From Marinobacter lipolyticus SM19 (GTDB lineage: Bacteria > Pseudomonadota > Gammaproteobacteria > Pseudomonadales > Oleiphilaceae): 64,000 nt of DNA. The translations under genes were made by a program, and so were the position numbers. Below the pieces are notes generated by a model. That model was not told the DNA's origin, did not search any database, and saw only the letters and a program-made list of their open reading frames with translations. Location of the stretch: assembly GCF_000397065.2 (NCBI RefSeq), contig NZ_KE007326.1, positions 190,591 through 254,590 on the forward strand. The letters are read 5' to 3'. The first letter of the stretch is position 1, and every line of letters starts with the position of its first letter. Shown here piece after piece: positions 43,432 to 52,200 of this stretch.

Positions 43432-44880
43432 ATGACATTGAAGTTGCTGTTCGCGATGTTTGTGCTGGTTATTATCGGTACCGGTCTGTACCACTCCTTC
43501 AAACCTCTGCCTCCAGGTGTCGGGTACCGCGGATCGGAAGCACCCCTGGCCGACGCAAAACTGCTGACCGATACCACTATTCACAGCGCGGACGGTAGTA
43601 CCCGACTTGACCATGAGATCTTTGACGAGGTATTTCGCCTGATTGGCCAGGCCAATCGGTTCGTTCTGGTGGACATGTTCCTTTTCAACGACAGCAAACC
43701 GGAAGGGGTCACGCACCGCCCCCTCGCCCACCAGCTCACCGAAGCCCTCATTCAGCGAAAGCTGGCCGAACCCGATATTCAAATCATCGTGGTCTCCGAT
43801 CCGATCAACACCTTCTATGGTGGCACCCCCTCCCCATGGTTCTCACGACTGAGCGAAGCAGGCATTCAGGTCGTGGAAACGGACCTGACCAGACTGAGGG
43901 ACAGCAACCCTGTCTGGTCCGCATGGTGGCGGGTATGCTGCCAGTGGATGGGTAACTCGGCGACTTCAGGCTGGCTTCCCAACGCTCTCGGTGGAGGCCC
44001 TGCAACCATCCGAAGCTATCTTGCCCTGCCTAACTTTAAAGCTAATCATCGCAAACTTATTGTGGTAGATGAGGGCGACAATTTACGAGGACTGGTCACC
44101 TCCGCCAACCCCCACGACGGTAGCAGCCGGCACAGCAACATCGGGTTGAGCTTCACCGGCCCTGCAATTACCAGCCTTCTGGAAAGTGAAAAGGCCGTCC
44201 TGGCCCTGTCCAGAGCCGAAACCGGGATAGTAGAGCGAATGATTGACAGCCGTAACTGGAGCGGCGGATTCGCTGCCCCTCCATCCGCGGATACTCTTCA
44301 GGTAGTGACAGAGTCCGCCATTCTATCCAGTGCGCTGGATATCATTGAGTCATCAGTCTCTGGGGATCAAATCGACATGGCGATTTTCTACCTGTCGCAC
44401 CGCAGGATCATTAATGCCCTTATCGAAGCCCGGCAGCGTGGCGTTCAGGTCCGCGTCCTGCTGGATGCGAACAACGATGCCTTCGGCCTGGCCAAAAATG
44501 GCATTCCCAACCGGCCCGTCGCAGCAGAACTGGTCCGCTCGGGCATATCGGTGCGCTGGTGTCATACCCGCGGTGAGCAATGCCATTGCAAACTGCTTAT
44601 TAAACGAAACGATGCTGATGCCGTGGACGTCCTGCTTGGCTCAGCGAACTTCACCCGCCGCAACCTGGACGACCTGAACCTGGAAACCAGCGTTCATCTG
44701 CGTTCCAGGGCCTCATCACCTGTGGTGCAGAAAGCAATCCGTTTCTTCGAAGCACACTGGCATCAGGGGCCCGATAGTGAGACGGTAATGAGCCTTCCCT
44801 ACGAAACCTGGGCCGATGAATCCACACTCAAGTACTGGCGTTATCGACTGATGGAAGCTTCCGGTCTGTCCACATTTTGA
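43432..44880 (+). CDS. Phospholipase D-like protein (cardiolipin synthase family)
   Basis: A 482-residue protein with an N-terminal membrane helix (LKLLFAMFVLVIIGTGLY) and two PLD domains. The first HKD motif is NHRKLIVVDEG. The second, QCHCKLLIKRNDADAVDVLLGSANF, has the His-x-Lys but a few extra residues before the Asp and GSAN. Both are needed for phosphatidyl transfer, so activity is likely but not certain. It could be a cardiolipin synthase or another phosphatidyltransferase at the membrane. It stands alone, divergent from the PP2C gene. Confidence 0.88.
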   Translation: MTLKLLFAMFVLVIIGTGLYHSFKPLPPGVGYRGSEAPLADAKLLTDTTIHSADGSTRLDHEIFDEVFRLIGQANRFVLVDMFLFNDSKPEGVTHRPLAHQLTEALIQRKLAEPDIQIIVVSDPINTFYGGTPSPWFSRLSEAGIQVVETDLTRLRDSNPVWSAWWRVCCQWMGNSATSGWLPNALGGGPATIRSYLALPNFKANHRKLIVVDEGDNLRGLVTSANPHDGSSRHSNIGLSFTGPAITSLLESEKAVLALSRAETGIVERMIDSRNWSGGFAAPPSADTLQVVTESAILSSALDIIESSVSGDQIDMAIFYLSHRRIINALIEARQRGVQVRVLLDANNDAFGLAKNGIPNRPVAAELVRSGISVRWCHTRGEQCHCKLLIKRNDADAVDVLLGSANFTRRNLDDLNLETSVHLRSRASSPVVQKAIRFFEAHWHQGPDSETVMSLPYETWADESTLKYWRYRLMEASGLSTF

Positions 44881-45003
44881 TACTGGAAAACCATACCTAG
44901 CCTGTAACTATGAAATGCATATGACAAAGCATTAAGTTGATCCAGATCAACCCACTGATCTATCGTGGAAAGCAGACCATAACCGAAAAAACAGGAGCGA
45001 GAG

Positions 45004-45405
45004 ATGCAGACAATCCGCAAGAACCTGAGACATGTATCGTTCTTTCTGGCCATCCTCATGGCCATGACAACGGTTTGGTCATCCGCTGCGACAGCCGACG
45101 TGATTGGTACCGGGGAGCTGCTGACCGAACAGCGTGTCGACCTGGACCGCGAATCTCTCCTGAACATGCTCGAGCAGCAGGAGGTCAAGGACAAACTGGC
45201 GGACATGGGAGTGAGTCAGGAGGTTGTCGAAGAACGAATCCAGAACCTGACGCCCTCGGAACTGGCGGAATTCGAGCAACAACTGGCGCAAGCCGAGGTG
45301 GGTGAAGGAGTTGTGGGCATTATCGTCCTGTTCCTCCTGGTGTTCATCATCACCGACATGCTGTGTGCGACCAACCTGTTCTCGTTCATTAACTGTATTC
45401 GCTAA
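45004..45405 (+). CDS. PA2779-family membrane protein
   Basis: A 133-residue protein with signal peptide (LAILMAMTTVWSSAATA), a helical middle (LLNMLEQQEVKDKLADMGVSQ, EERIQNLTPSELAEFEQQLA) and a C-terminal membrane helix (GVVGIIVLFLLVFIITDML). This matches the PA2779 family of Pseudomonas, always found next to a PA2778-type cysteine peptidase gene, as here 28 bases downstream. Function unknown. The pairing and envelope targeting suggest a joint role. Confidence 0.87.
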   Translation: MQTIRKNLRHVSFFLAILMAMTTVWSSAATADVIGTGELLTEQRVDLDRESLLNMLEQQEVKDKLADMGVSQEVVEERIQNLTPSELAEFEQQLAQAEVGEGVVGIIVLFLLVFIITDMLCATNLFSFINCIR

Positions 45406-45433
45406 AGCTCGCTGCCAGGTACGCTGAAATCCA

Positions 45434-46438
45434 GTGATTATTTACCGCCTCCGCAGCCTGTCCGGATTTTTGATCAGCCTGACGCTGGTCATGCTTCTGG
45501 CAGGCTGCGCCAGCAGCCCGAAATGGCCAGAACAAACAGCCGCCGGCAGCACTGCGACTATTCATAAACGAACACTCCTCCGCTCCGTTCCCTTTTACCC
45601 GCAGGAGCGATACCAGTGTGGCCCCGCCTCCCTCGCGATGATGCTGAATGCCCGCGGTGTTGAGACTAACCCGGAAATACTGAAAGAGCTGGTTTATCTA
45701 CCCGGGGCGAAGGGAAGCTTACGCGTCGAACTGGTAGCGGGGGCCAGAAGCCATGGCATGTTAGTCTACGAACTGGATGGAACGCTGGAAAACCTGCTCT
45801 CGGAGGTCGCTGCCGGGAATCCGGTTCTGGTGATGCAAAACCTGGGATTCAACTGGTGGCCACAATGGCATTTTGCCGTCGTAATCGGCTTCGATCCGGA
45901 AGAGCGTCACATCATACTCCACACCGATACCCGCGAACGCCATGAGCAAAACCTGACCGTCTTCAATAAAACCTGGAGCCGGGCCGAACGCTGGTCCGCG
46001 GTTGTGATGAAGCCGGATCAATTGCCTGCCACCGCGAAGCCACTGAATTACCTGATGGCCGCCAATGACCTGGAGACCACCGGCCGCACCTTTGCCGCCA
46101 TGACGGCCTACAGAACAGCAGAGGCACAATGGCCTGACCAGCCTGCCGCCCCGATGGGGCAAGGTAATATTTCATACTCGCAAGCCGATTGGACAACGGC
46201 CGTTGAGCATTACCAACGGATGACCGAACGGTTTCCCGAAGTCGCCCCCGGCTGGTACAACCTGTCCCAGGCGCTCGACCGGGCCGATTGCCCTTCCCAG
46301 GCCAGGGAGGCTGCCTCTTGCGCCGCAACACTGGCGCCGGGACGTTTTGATGCCCCCTCAGACCAAGCCCAGAAAACTTCCCCTTCGGACAACAACAGCT
46401 GCCCTGTGATCCGCTGCCCCAAGCCCGTCAACCAGTAA
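45434..46438 (+). CDS. PA2778-family C39-like cysteine peptidase lipoprotein with TPR
   Basis: A 334-residue lipoprotein. The signal peptide ends VMLLAGC. The peptidase C39-like domain has PFYPQERYQCGPASLAMML (catalytic Cys) and PQWHFAVVIGFDPEERHIILHTD (catalytic His and acid). The C-terminal half has tetratricopeptide-type helices (TTGRTFAAMTAYRTAEAQWP, NISYSQADWTTAVEHYQRMTE). The start is GTG 45434 by the position of the signal peptide; the ribosome-binding site is weak. It forms a pair with the preceding PA2779-type gene. Confidence 0.88.
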   Translation: MIIYRLRSLSGFLISLTLVMLLAGCASSPKWPEQTAAGSTATIHKRTLLRSVPFYPQERYQCGPASLAMMLNARGVETNPEILKELVYLPGAKGSLRVELVAGARSHGMLVYELDGTLENLLSEVAAGNPVLVMQNLGFNWWPQWHFAVVIGFDPEERHIILHTDTRERHEQNLTVFNKTWSRAERWSAVVMKPDQLPATAKPLNYLMAANDLETTGRTFAAMTAYRTAEAQWPDQPAAPMGQGNISYSQADWTTAVEHYQRMTERFPEVAPGWYNLSQALDRADCPSQAREAASCAATLAPGRFDAPSDQAQKTSPSDNNSCPVIRCPKPVNQ

Positions 46439-46442
46439 CTCT

Positions 46443-47075
46443 TCAGGGCTTGCGGAACAGGACTACGTCCTTGACCGGCACCTCCATGGTCCACTCCAGG
46501 CTGTCTGCCAACCAGGCCATGGTCGCTTCTCGATAAAACACCACATGGGTGGGATCGCGGCGATAGTGCCAGTTGGCGAATTTGCTGTCGTCGTTCTGAA
46601 AACAGGTCATCACTCCCAGCAAGCCACCAGGCTTCAGCAGGCGATTCAGTTCGAGAAACACCTCATGAGGGCGGTGCAAATGCTCCACCACTTCCGTGCA
46701 GGTGACAAAGTCATAGCACTGATCCAGTGCTGTTGGCTCAGGATGAAAGAACGGATCATAGAGACTGACGCTCATGCCTGCGGCTTCCATCATCCGTGCC
46801 AGCGCCGGCCCCGGTCCGCAGCCGAAATCCAGTCCGTGGGCGCCTTCAGGCAGCCGCTCCAGTAATGGCACCGTCAGCTTGGACAGGAATCGCCGGTATC
46901 CGGGATCATCCGGATGATTATCGTGCAAATCGTAGATCTCGCGCTCCTGCTCCGGCGTCAGCCAGTGAGCAGGATCCATCACCGTTGCTTCGCATACCGG
47001 ACAACGAGAATAGACGGTGTCCTTCACCCGTTGAAAAGACTGCAGTTCTCCAGATTCGCACACAGGGCAGGTCAT
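46443..47075 (-). CDS. SAM-dependent methyltransferase with N-terminal zinc ribbon
   Basis: A 210-residue protein. Residues 3-28 form a zinc-ribbon pattern CPVC...CPVC (Cys 3, 6, 25, 28). Residues about 75 on are a class I methyltransferase fold: HGLDFGCGPGPALARMME (SAM loop), SLYDPFF, DFVTCTEVVEHLHRP and LLKPGGLLGVMT. Its ATG overlaps the stop of the COG0523 GTPase by four bases, so it is co-translated with that gene and falls under the same Zur-like operator. Substrate unknown. It might be a zinc client of the GTPase; that is inference. Confidence 0.9.
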   Translation of the reverse strand: MTCPVCESGELQSFQRVKDTVYSRCPVCEATVMDPAHWLTPEQEREIYDLHDNHPDDPGYRRFLSKLTVPLLERLPEGAHGLDFGCGPGPALARMMEAAGMSVSLYDPFFHPEPTALDQCYDFVTCTEVVEHLHRPHEVFLELNRLLKPGGLLGVMTCFQNDDSKFANWHYRRDPTHVVFYREATMAWLADSLEWTMEVPVKDVVLFRKP

Positions 47076-48049
47076 GCACTCAACGCCCTGAGCTGATGAT
47101 CAAGCGCTTCCGCATCCAGCGACTGAGAGGCTATCATTTCGATCCGTGACATCTCCCGGGCCTCGGTTTCGACCACCGAAAGAGCGCCGTCTGCCATATT
47201 CACCGCACGCCAGCCATTGGTGCAGTGAACAACGGCCTTGCAGCGCGACAGCCGATCATCCAGGGCCAGTGCCAGAAGACCATTCTCATCCAGTATCAGG
47301 TCCGGATGAATGCGCCAGCCGACACTGAAATAGCCCTGCCCCTTATTGCTTACTCGCTGCCAGGGCTCATCAGTAATCGACACGGCCGGGTCAGGTTTTG
47401 GTTGGTGATCGTGATGGTGGTGAGCCCGGGGATCCGTCACTTCCCGCAGGTCGGTGTTGCCGTCAAGCCATTCCGGCGCCAGACGCCCGAAACTGGTGTG
47501 ACAAATTGCCTGCTTGGAAGGTTCAAGCTCCGCTGCCCAACGATCGAAAGCAGCCAACTGTTCAGGTGAACAAGTGTCGATCTTGTTAGCCACCAGGATA
47601 TCGGCTGCCGCCACCTGATCGCGGAACTGTACGTTCTCAACCACCCGGGGCTCCTCCAGGCGGCGAGGGTCCACCAGGCCAATCACCGGGCCAAGGGCAA
47701 GGACATCCTGATAGTGTTCGCTGGTCAGGGTGTCGATGATCTGTGACGGATGCCCCAGGCCGGTCGGCTCAATCAGCAGGCGGTCCGGTTTGGCTTTGTG
47801 GATAAGTTGATTGAGACCAATCTGCATAGGCAATCCGGCCACACAGCACATACAGCCACCGGGAACTTCGCGGACAAACGCCCCTTCGGTCTCAAGCAAG
47901 GCGCCATCAATACCGACCTCACCAAATTCATTAACCAGAACGGCCCAGACTTCCCCTTCCGGCCGGTTTTTCAGCAAATCGAGTATGGCAGTGGTCTTAC
48001 CCACCCCAAGAAAGCCGAGGATCAGATTGGTGGGAATCGGTGTCTTCAT
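47072..48049 (-). CDS. COG0523 GTPase, putative zinc metallochaperone
   Basis: A 325-residue CobW/YjiA/ZNG-type GTPase. Walker A is GFLGVGKTT (12-20), the metal-binding CxCC is GGCMCCV (Cys 66, 68, 69), then LIEPTGLGHPSQI, the guanine motif VANKID and a His-rich loop DPRAHHHHDH before the C-terminal CobW_C domain. This family hands metals to client enzymes. A perfect palindrome of Zur-box type 34-48 bases upstream indicates it is switched on by zinc shortage. A zinc-ribbon methyltransferase follows with ATGA overlap. Confidence 0.93.
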   Translation of the reverse strand: MKTPIPTNLILGFLGVGKTTAILDLLKNRPEGEVWAVLVNEFGEVGIDGALLETEGAFVREVPGGCMCCVAGLPMQIGLNQLIHKAKPDRLLIEPTGLGHPSQIIDTLTSEHYQDVLALGPVIGLVDPRRLEEPRVVENVQFRDQVAAADILVANKIDTCSPEQLAAFDRWAAELEPSKQAICHTSFGRLAPEWLDGNTDLREVTDPRAHHHHDHQPKPDPAVSITDEPWQRVSNKGQGYFSVGWRIHPDLILDENGLLALALDDRLSRCKAVVHCTNGWRAVNMADGALSVVETEAREMSRIEMIASQSLDAEALDHQLRALSA

Positions 48050-48082
48050 GGAGCAACTCGTAGCGGATGTTCTGCGGATTAT

Positions 48083-48097
48083 TGTTATACTATAACA
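48083..48097. promoter_or_regulatory. Zur-like operator
   Basis: TGTTATACTATAACA is a perfect 15-base palindrome in the 80-base gap upstream of the COG0523 GTPase start. It matches the TGTTATANTATAACA core known for Zur sites in gammaproteobacteria. It supports zinc-dependent repression of the GTPase and the coupled methyltransferase. Confidence 0.8.
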
Positions 48098-48129
48098 CCC
48101 GCCAGGCCGAAGCGAAATGCGGCGTCAGA

Positions 48130-48924
48130 TTATCCCGACAGGCGATCGAGGCGTAGGCGTTCCCGATCATCAAACAGACGGCGGCTACCCCATGCCACCG
48201 CCATCAGTGTGCCAAATCCGGTGCCAACGGTAATAGTGAGCATCACCAGAATCTGGTATTTAACGGCCACCGCTGGTGGGCTCCCGGCCAGGATTTGCCC
48301 CGTCATCATACCCGGTAGACTGACAATGCCGGCCGCCGCCATCGCATTGATCGAGGGCATCATCCCGCTGCGCATGGCATCCCGGCGGATATCCCCCACC
48401 GCCTGTTGCCAGGGCTGCCCAAGCATCAGGCGGTTCTCAATGACAGCACGCTGGCGCCAGACCGCTTCGGTTAAACGATCCAGACTCAGGGCAACACCGG
48501 TCATGGTGTTGCCCAGCATCATTCCCAGAAGCGGAATCGCGTATTGGGGGGCGTACCATGGGTTCGGCCCGATCACCACGGTCAGGGTCAATATCGTCAC
48601 TGCAAAGGAGGACAGGAACATGGCCCCAGTGCCAATACCAAATGCCCAGCCACCGGTCAGCCGGTGCTGTTGCCTCGCCATGACCTCCCTGCCAGCTACC
48701 AGCAACATCACCAGAGCCATGAGAGCAATCCAGTGCAAACCGGAAGACGCAAACAGAGCTTCCAGCACCAGACCAATCAACGCCAGCTGAACACCGGTGC
48801 GAAGGCTGGCGATCAACAGGCTTCTGGTTACGCCCAGGCGACCGAGGAAGGTGAAGACCGCCAACAGCATGATCATTCCGGCAGCCAGCGCCAGCTTCCA
48901 CCACTCCAGGTCAATAACACCCAT
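48130..48924 (-). CDS. fetB: FetB-type ABC permease (UPF0014)
   Basis: A 264-residue membrane protein with seven or so helices. The UPF0014/FetB features are LIASLRTGVQLALIGLVLEALF, the conserved MLGNTMTGVALSLDRL and AAAGIVSLPGMMTGQILAGSPP. In E. coli FetAB exports iron or protects against oxidative stress. It overlaps fetA at the stop/start (TGATG). Confidence 0.92.
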   Translation of the reverse strand: MGVIDLEWWKLALAAGMIMLLAVFTFLGRLGVTRSLLIASLRTGVQLALIGLVLEALFASSGLHWIALMALVMLLVAGREVMARQQHRLTGGWAFGIGTGAMFLSSFAVTILTLTVVIGPNPWYAPQYAIPLLGMMLGNTMTGVALSLDRLTEAVWRQRAVIENRLMLGQPWQQAVGDIRRDAMRSGMMPSINAMAAAGIVSLPGMMTGQILAGSPPAVAVKYQILVMLTITVGTGFGTLMAVAWGSRRLFDDRERLRLDRLSG

Positions 48925-49535
48925 CAACAGGCCTCCAGCCCATGACCGCGAATAGTGAAGTGACGACTGGCAACCCGCCGTATCTGCTCCCGGTCATGGG
49001 CAACCCAGAGCACTGGTAACTGGCGCTGCATAATTTCCTGCTTTAACCAGTGTTCCGTCAAGGCCACCGAATCAGCATCCAGGTTCGCCGTTGGTTCGTC
49101 CAGAAGCAATGCTGACGGGTTCATGGCCATTGCCCGCAGCAGCGCCAAACGCTGCTTCTCGCCGGACGATAAACGACTCACGGACCAGCCCATCACGTCT
49201 TGATCAAAGCCCAGATCCGCAACCGTTAGAGCATGATGTCCGTTCACACTGTCGACAACGGGAAAATGGTCGCCCACCCGCTCAGCCCACCACTGACTTT
49301 CTGCGGGCACCATAATCACGAGGTGTCGCCATTGGTGGCCCGGAACAGCGCTCTGCCTGGTATCACCCAACCAGGCGAAACCGCCATGGGCATCCAGATC
49401 CGCCACCGCTCTCAGTAAGCGGCTTTTACCGCTGCCGGACCGACCGGACAGACACACTATCTCGCCAGCCGGCACGGTTATGGATACGTTCTCCAGAGAG
49501 CCAATGGACAGGTCTTCGAGCCGAAGGTCGGGCAT
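48924..49535 (-). CDS. fetA: FetA-type ABC transporter ATPase
   Basis: A 203-residue short ABC ATPase: Walker A LSGRSGSGKSRLL, signature VSRLSSGEKQRLALLRAMA, Walker B ALLLDEPTANLD and the switch His in LWVAHD. It is co-translated with fetB. Together they form a probable iron exporter at the inner membrane. Confidence 0.92.
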   Translation of the reverse strand: MPDLRLEDLSIGSLENVSITVPAGEIVCLSGRSGSGKSRLLRAVADLDAHGGFAWLGDTRQSAVPGHQWRHLVIMVPAESQWWAERVGDHFPVVDSVNGHHALTVADLGFDQDVMGWSVSRLSSGEKQRLALLRAMAMNPSALLLDEPTANLDADSVALTEHWLKQEIMQRQLPVLWVAHDREQIRRVASRHFTIRGHGLEAC

Positions 49536-49571
49536 GAACAGAGCATCCTTTACAGGTCAGAATACCAGGCG

Positions 49572-49985
49572 TCAGAGATTGACTTTACCCCTGAGTGCCT
49601 TGGTTTTTCCTTTCCGGGTTTTACTGTCAACACGGCGGCGTTGAGAAGACTTCGTGGGCCGCGTGGGGCGCCGGGCTTTCTGCTGCTTCACTGCTTCCTG
49701 GATCAGCTCCTTCAGACGCTCCAGCGCGTCTTCTTTGTTAAGCTCCAGGGTACGGTATGACTGTGCCTTGATCACCACAATGCCGTCTTTACTGATACGC
49801 TGATCGGACAAGGCCATCAGACGCTCTTTATAGAACGGTGGCAAAGTGGAGTGGAGGATATCAAAACGGAGGTGTACCGCCGATGCCACCTTGTTTACAT
49901 TCTGGCCGCCGGCGCCCTGGGCACGAATCTGTGTGATCTCGATTTCCCAGTCAGCCAGTTCAACGGAATTGGAAATTTTCAGCAT
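49572..49985 (-). CDS. arfB: Alternative ribosome-rescue factor ArfB
   Basis: A 137-residue peptidyl-tRNA hydrolase domain protein with the GGQ motif QGAGGQNVNKVASAVHLRF and the basic C-terminal tail (RRPTRPTKSSQRRRVDSKTRKGKTKALRG) which enters the empty mRNA channel. It frees stalled ribosomes lacking a stop codon. Length and both features match E. coli ArfB (YaeJ). It stands alone on the minus strand. Confidence 0.95.
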   Translation of the reverse strand: MLKISNSVELADWEIEITQIRAQGAGGQNVNKVASAVHLRFDILHSTLPPFYKERLMALSDQRISKDGIVVIKAQSYRTLELNKEDALERLKELIQEAVKQQKARRPTRPTKSSQRRRVDSKTRKGKTKALRGKVNL

Positions 49986-50040
49986 AGCTCAGCTCAAGGT
50001 TTGATGGCTCTAATGTCCCGCCTGGCCATCCAAATGAGCC

Positions 50041-50964
50041 TTACGTTAAAGAATCCTGCGAGATAACACAATTTCGTCCAGCGGCTTTGCCAGCATAGAG
50101 AGCGTTGTCGGCCCGCCGCATCAGCGAATCGTAGGAGGTGTCTGCTGGTGTGAATGAGGCTACGCCTACGGTTATGGTGGAGTGGAAGGTTATGCCATCG
50201 AGCCTGAACTCCACTTGTTCTATGCGTTTGCGAATTCGTTCGGCAAATGTCACCGCATCCTGCAGGTTTGTATTCGGCAGGATGATCGCAAATTCTTCAC
50301 CGCCCACTCGGCACGCCACATCCATAGGCCGCAGTTCCTCATGAATCAGTTTCGCGGCATCAACCAGCACCCGATCTCCGGCCGCATGACCATACTGATC
50401 ATTGATGACTTTGAACCTGTCGAAATCGTACATCACGACTGAAGCCGGGAGGCCGGAACGGGTATATGCCGAGAACTGAGCCCTGAGCTGGGCTTTGAAG
50501 TGCTTCCTGTTATAGAAGCCAGTCATTTCGTCGGTCAGGGACTCCAGGGTTAGCCGATCTTCCAGCTCACGCTGGTAGGTAACGTCCCGGACCAGGGCCA
50601 TGGCCACTCGGACGCCATCCAGCATGATCGAGTTGATCATGATATCTACCGGCACCTCGGTGCCATCGGCGCGCAATCCCGAGAAGCGTCCTCCGGCCCC
50701 CATTGGGCGGGCATGAGGGCCGCGGAAATAACCTTTCACATTCCTTTTGTGCCCATCCTGCAGGTGCACCGGGATCAGCATTTTCAGGTCAGCCCCTTCC
50801 AGAGCATCTACAGGGTAGCCAAACATCTCGCCAGCACGGGAGTTGACCAGAACGATCTTATGGTCTGCATTGGCAATAACGACGGCATCTGGCAAGGATT
50901 CAATAAATGGCAACAAACCCTGAGAAGTTGTGACGAGCAAGTTGACGCATTCTTTGCCGGGCAT
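50041..50964 (-). CDS. PAS-GGDEF diguanylate cyclase
   Basis: A 307-residue cytosolic protein with a PAS domain (FIESLPDAVVIANADHKIVLVN, GYPVDALEGADLKMLIP) and a C-terminal GGDEF domain with intact active loop RVGGEEFAIILP. It should make c-di-GMP from GTP. No membrane helix. A candidate inhibitory site RxxD upstream of GGEEF is not obvious. It is adjacent to rluF but divergent. Confidence 0.92.
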   Translation of the reverse strand: MPGKECVNLLVTTSQGLLPFIESLPDAVVIANADHKIVLVNSRAGEMFGYPVDALEGADLKMLIPVHLQDGHKRNVKGYFRGPHARPMGAGGRFSGLRADGTEVPVDIMINSIMLDGVRVAMALVRDVTYQRELEDRLTLESLTDEMTGFYNRKHFKAQLRAQFSAYTRSGLPASVVMYDFDRFKVINDQYGHAAGDRVLVDAAKLIHEELRPMDVACRVGGEEFAIILPNTNLQDAVTFAERIRKRIEQVEFRLDGITFHSTITVGVASFTPADTSYDSLMRRADNALYAGKAAGRNCVISQDSLT

Positions 50965-51168
50965 AATGGTGGGGCACCCTAAGGGAATAATGACTTATCG
51001 TTCATAATAATACATGCATCACTGCAAAATACCTCGCAAACATAAAAGATTTGACCTTATATAACATAAACGGTCGACCAGCCCTCCACTGACGCCGCAC
51101 AGAGACCCTGCTATCATTCTCCGCAATATCTGAACGTTGAACGCAAGCTCATACATCACAGGACCTCC

Positions 51169-52068
51169 ATGACCTCCGGCAACAGTACCCGCCTGAATAA
51201 ATTCATCAGTGAAAGTGGCCTGTGTTCGCGCCGCGAGGCTGACCGTTATATTGAGCAGGGCAATGTCCGCATAAATGGCAAACCAGCAACTGTCGGTGAC
51301 CAGGTATTGCCTGGTGATACGGTCAAGGTGAACGGACAGATCATTCAGCCGCGGTCGGAAGAAGACCTGGTTTTTATCGCCCTGAACAAACCGGTCGGGA
51401 TCGTCAGTACCACCGACAGCGCTGAAAAACACAACATCCAGAGGTTCGTTGGCCACAGCGAACGGATCTTTCCTATCGGCCGACTGGACAAGGATTCCCA
51501 GGGCCTGATCTTCATGACCAGCAATGGGGATCTGGTCAACAAGATCCTCCGGGCCGGCAACAATCACGAAAAGGAATACCTGGTCACGGTCGACAAACCA
51601 ATTACCAGGGAATTCATCCAGGGCATGGCCGGCGGCGTTCCCATACTCGGTACCGTGACCAGGCAGTGCAAGGTGAATCAGGAGTCCCGCTTTGTCTTTC
51701 GCATCACCCTGATTCAGGGGTTGAACCGGCAGATTCGCCGGATGTGCGAGCACTTCGGCTACGAAGTCACCAAACTTGAACGTATCCGCATCATGAACGT
51801 CAGCCTGAAAGGGCTTGCGGTGGGACAGTGGCGGGATCTGACCCCAAAAGAACTGGCGGAACTGTTTGATGCGATCCGGGGTTCGTCCTCGGAAGCACCA
51901 CCACCAAAAAAAACAGCACCCAAGCCCCGTCAGAACAACCCACGAAAACACATAGGAAAAATCCCGGGGAAACCAAACAAGCCGCACAAACACGGCGATA
52001 AGAAGTCTACCGGATCCGGGAAAAAGCAAAAACCTGGCAAACCAAGACAGCGCAGCGTCAAGCGCTGA
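51169..52068 (+). CDS. rluF: 23S rRNA pseudouridine synthase RluF
   Basis: A 299-residue RsuA-type pseudouridine synthase. N-terminal S4 domain ([40 protein letters not shown]), catalytic motif [19 protein letters not shown] with the essential Asp, and the RluF-like [18 protein letters not shown] basic, Pro/Lys-rich tail (about 245-299) follows. It modifies U2604 in 23S rRNA. The tail is typical for RluF of these bacteria. Confidence 0.93.
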   Translation: MTSGNSTRLNKFISESGLCSRREADRYIEQGNVRINGKPATVGDQVLPGDTVKVNGQIIQPRSEEDLVFIALNKPVGIVSTTDSAEKHNIQRFVGHSERIFPIGRLDKDSQGLIFMTSNGDLVNKILRAGNNHEKEYLVTVDKPITREFIQGMAGGVPILGTVTRQCKVNQESRFVFRITLIQGLNRQIRRMCEHFGYEVTKLERIRIMNVSLKGLAVGQWRDLTPKELAELFDAIRGSSSEAPPPKKTAPKPRQNNPRKHIGKIPGKPNKPHKHGDKKSTGSGKKQKPGKPRQRSVKR

Positions 52069-52200
52069 CACGGCGCAAGGATGAAATCGGTAACCAGTAC
52101 TAGACTATAGAGGTATGATCTAACTTAAAGCACCTTGCCGTATATCAAGCTTCAACTTGGGCGGCGTTGCAAAAGCGGATACAACAAAAAGGAGCCACCT

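Noticed and set aside
43432-44880. PLD-family gene considered inactive because of the atypical second HKD
   Set aside because: His-x-Lys and GSAN are intact and small insertions before the Asp occur in the family; not enough to call it dead.
47750-48790. Plus-strand frame antisense to the COG0523 GTPase and fetB
   Set aside because: Crosses two well-supported genes and the Zur-like site; product is Arg/Pro-rich without motifs.
51019-52071. 350-codon minus-strand frame antisense to rluF
   Set aside because: Mirror of a clear RluF gene; no family motifs of its own and no ribosome-binding site.
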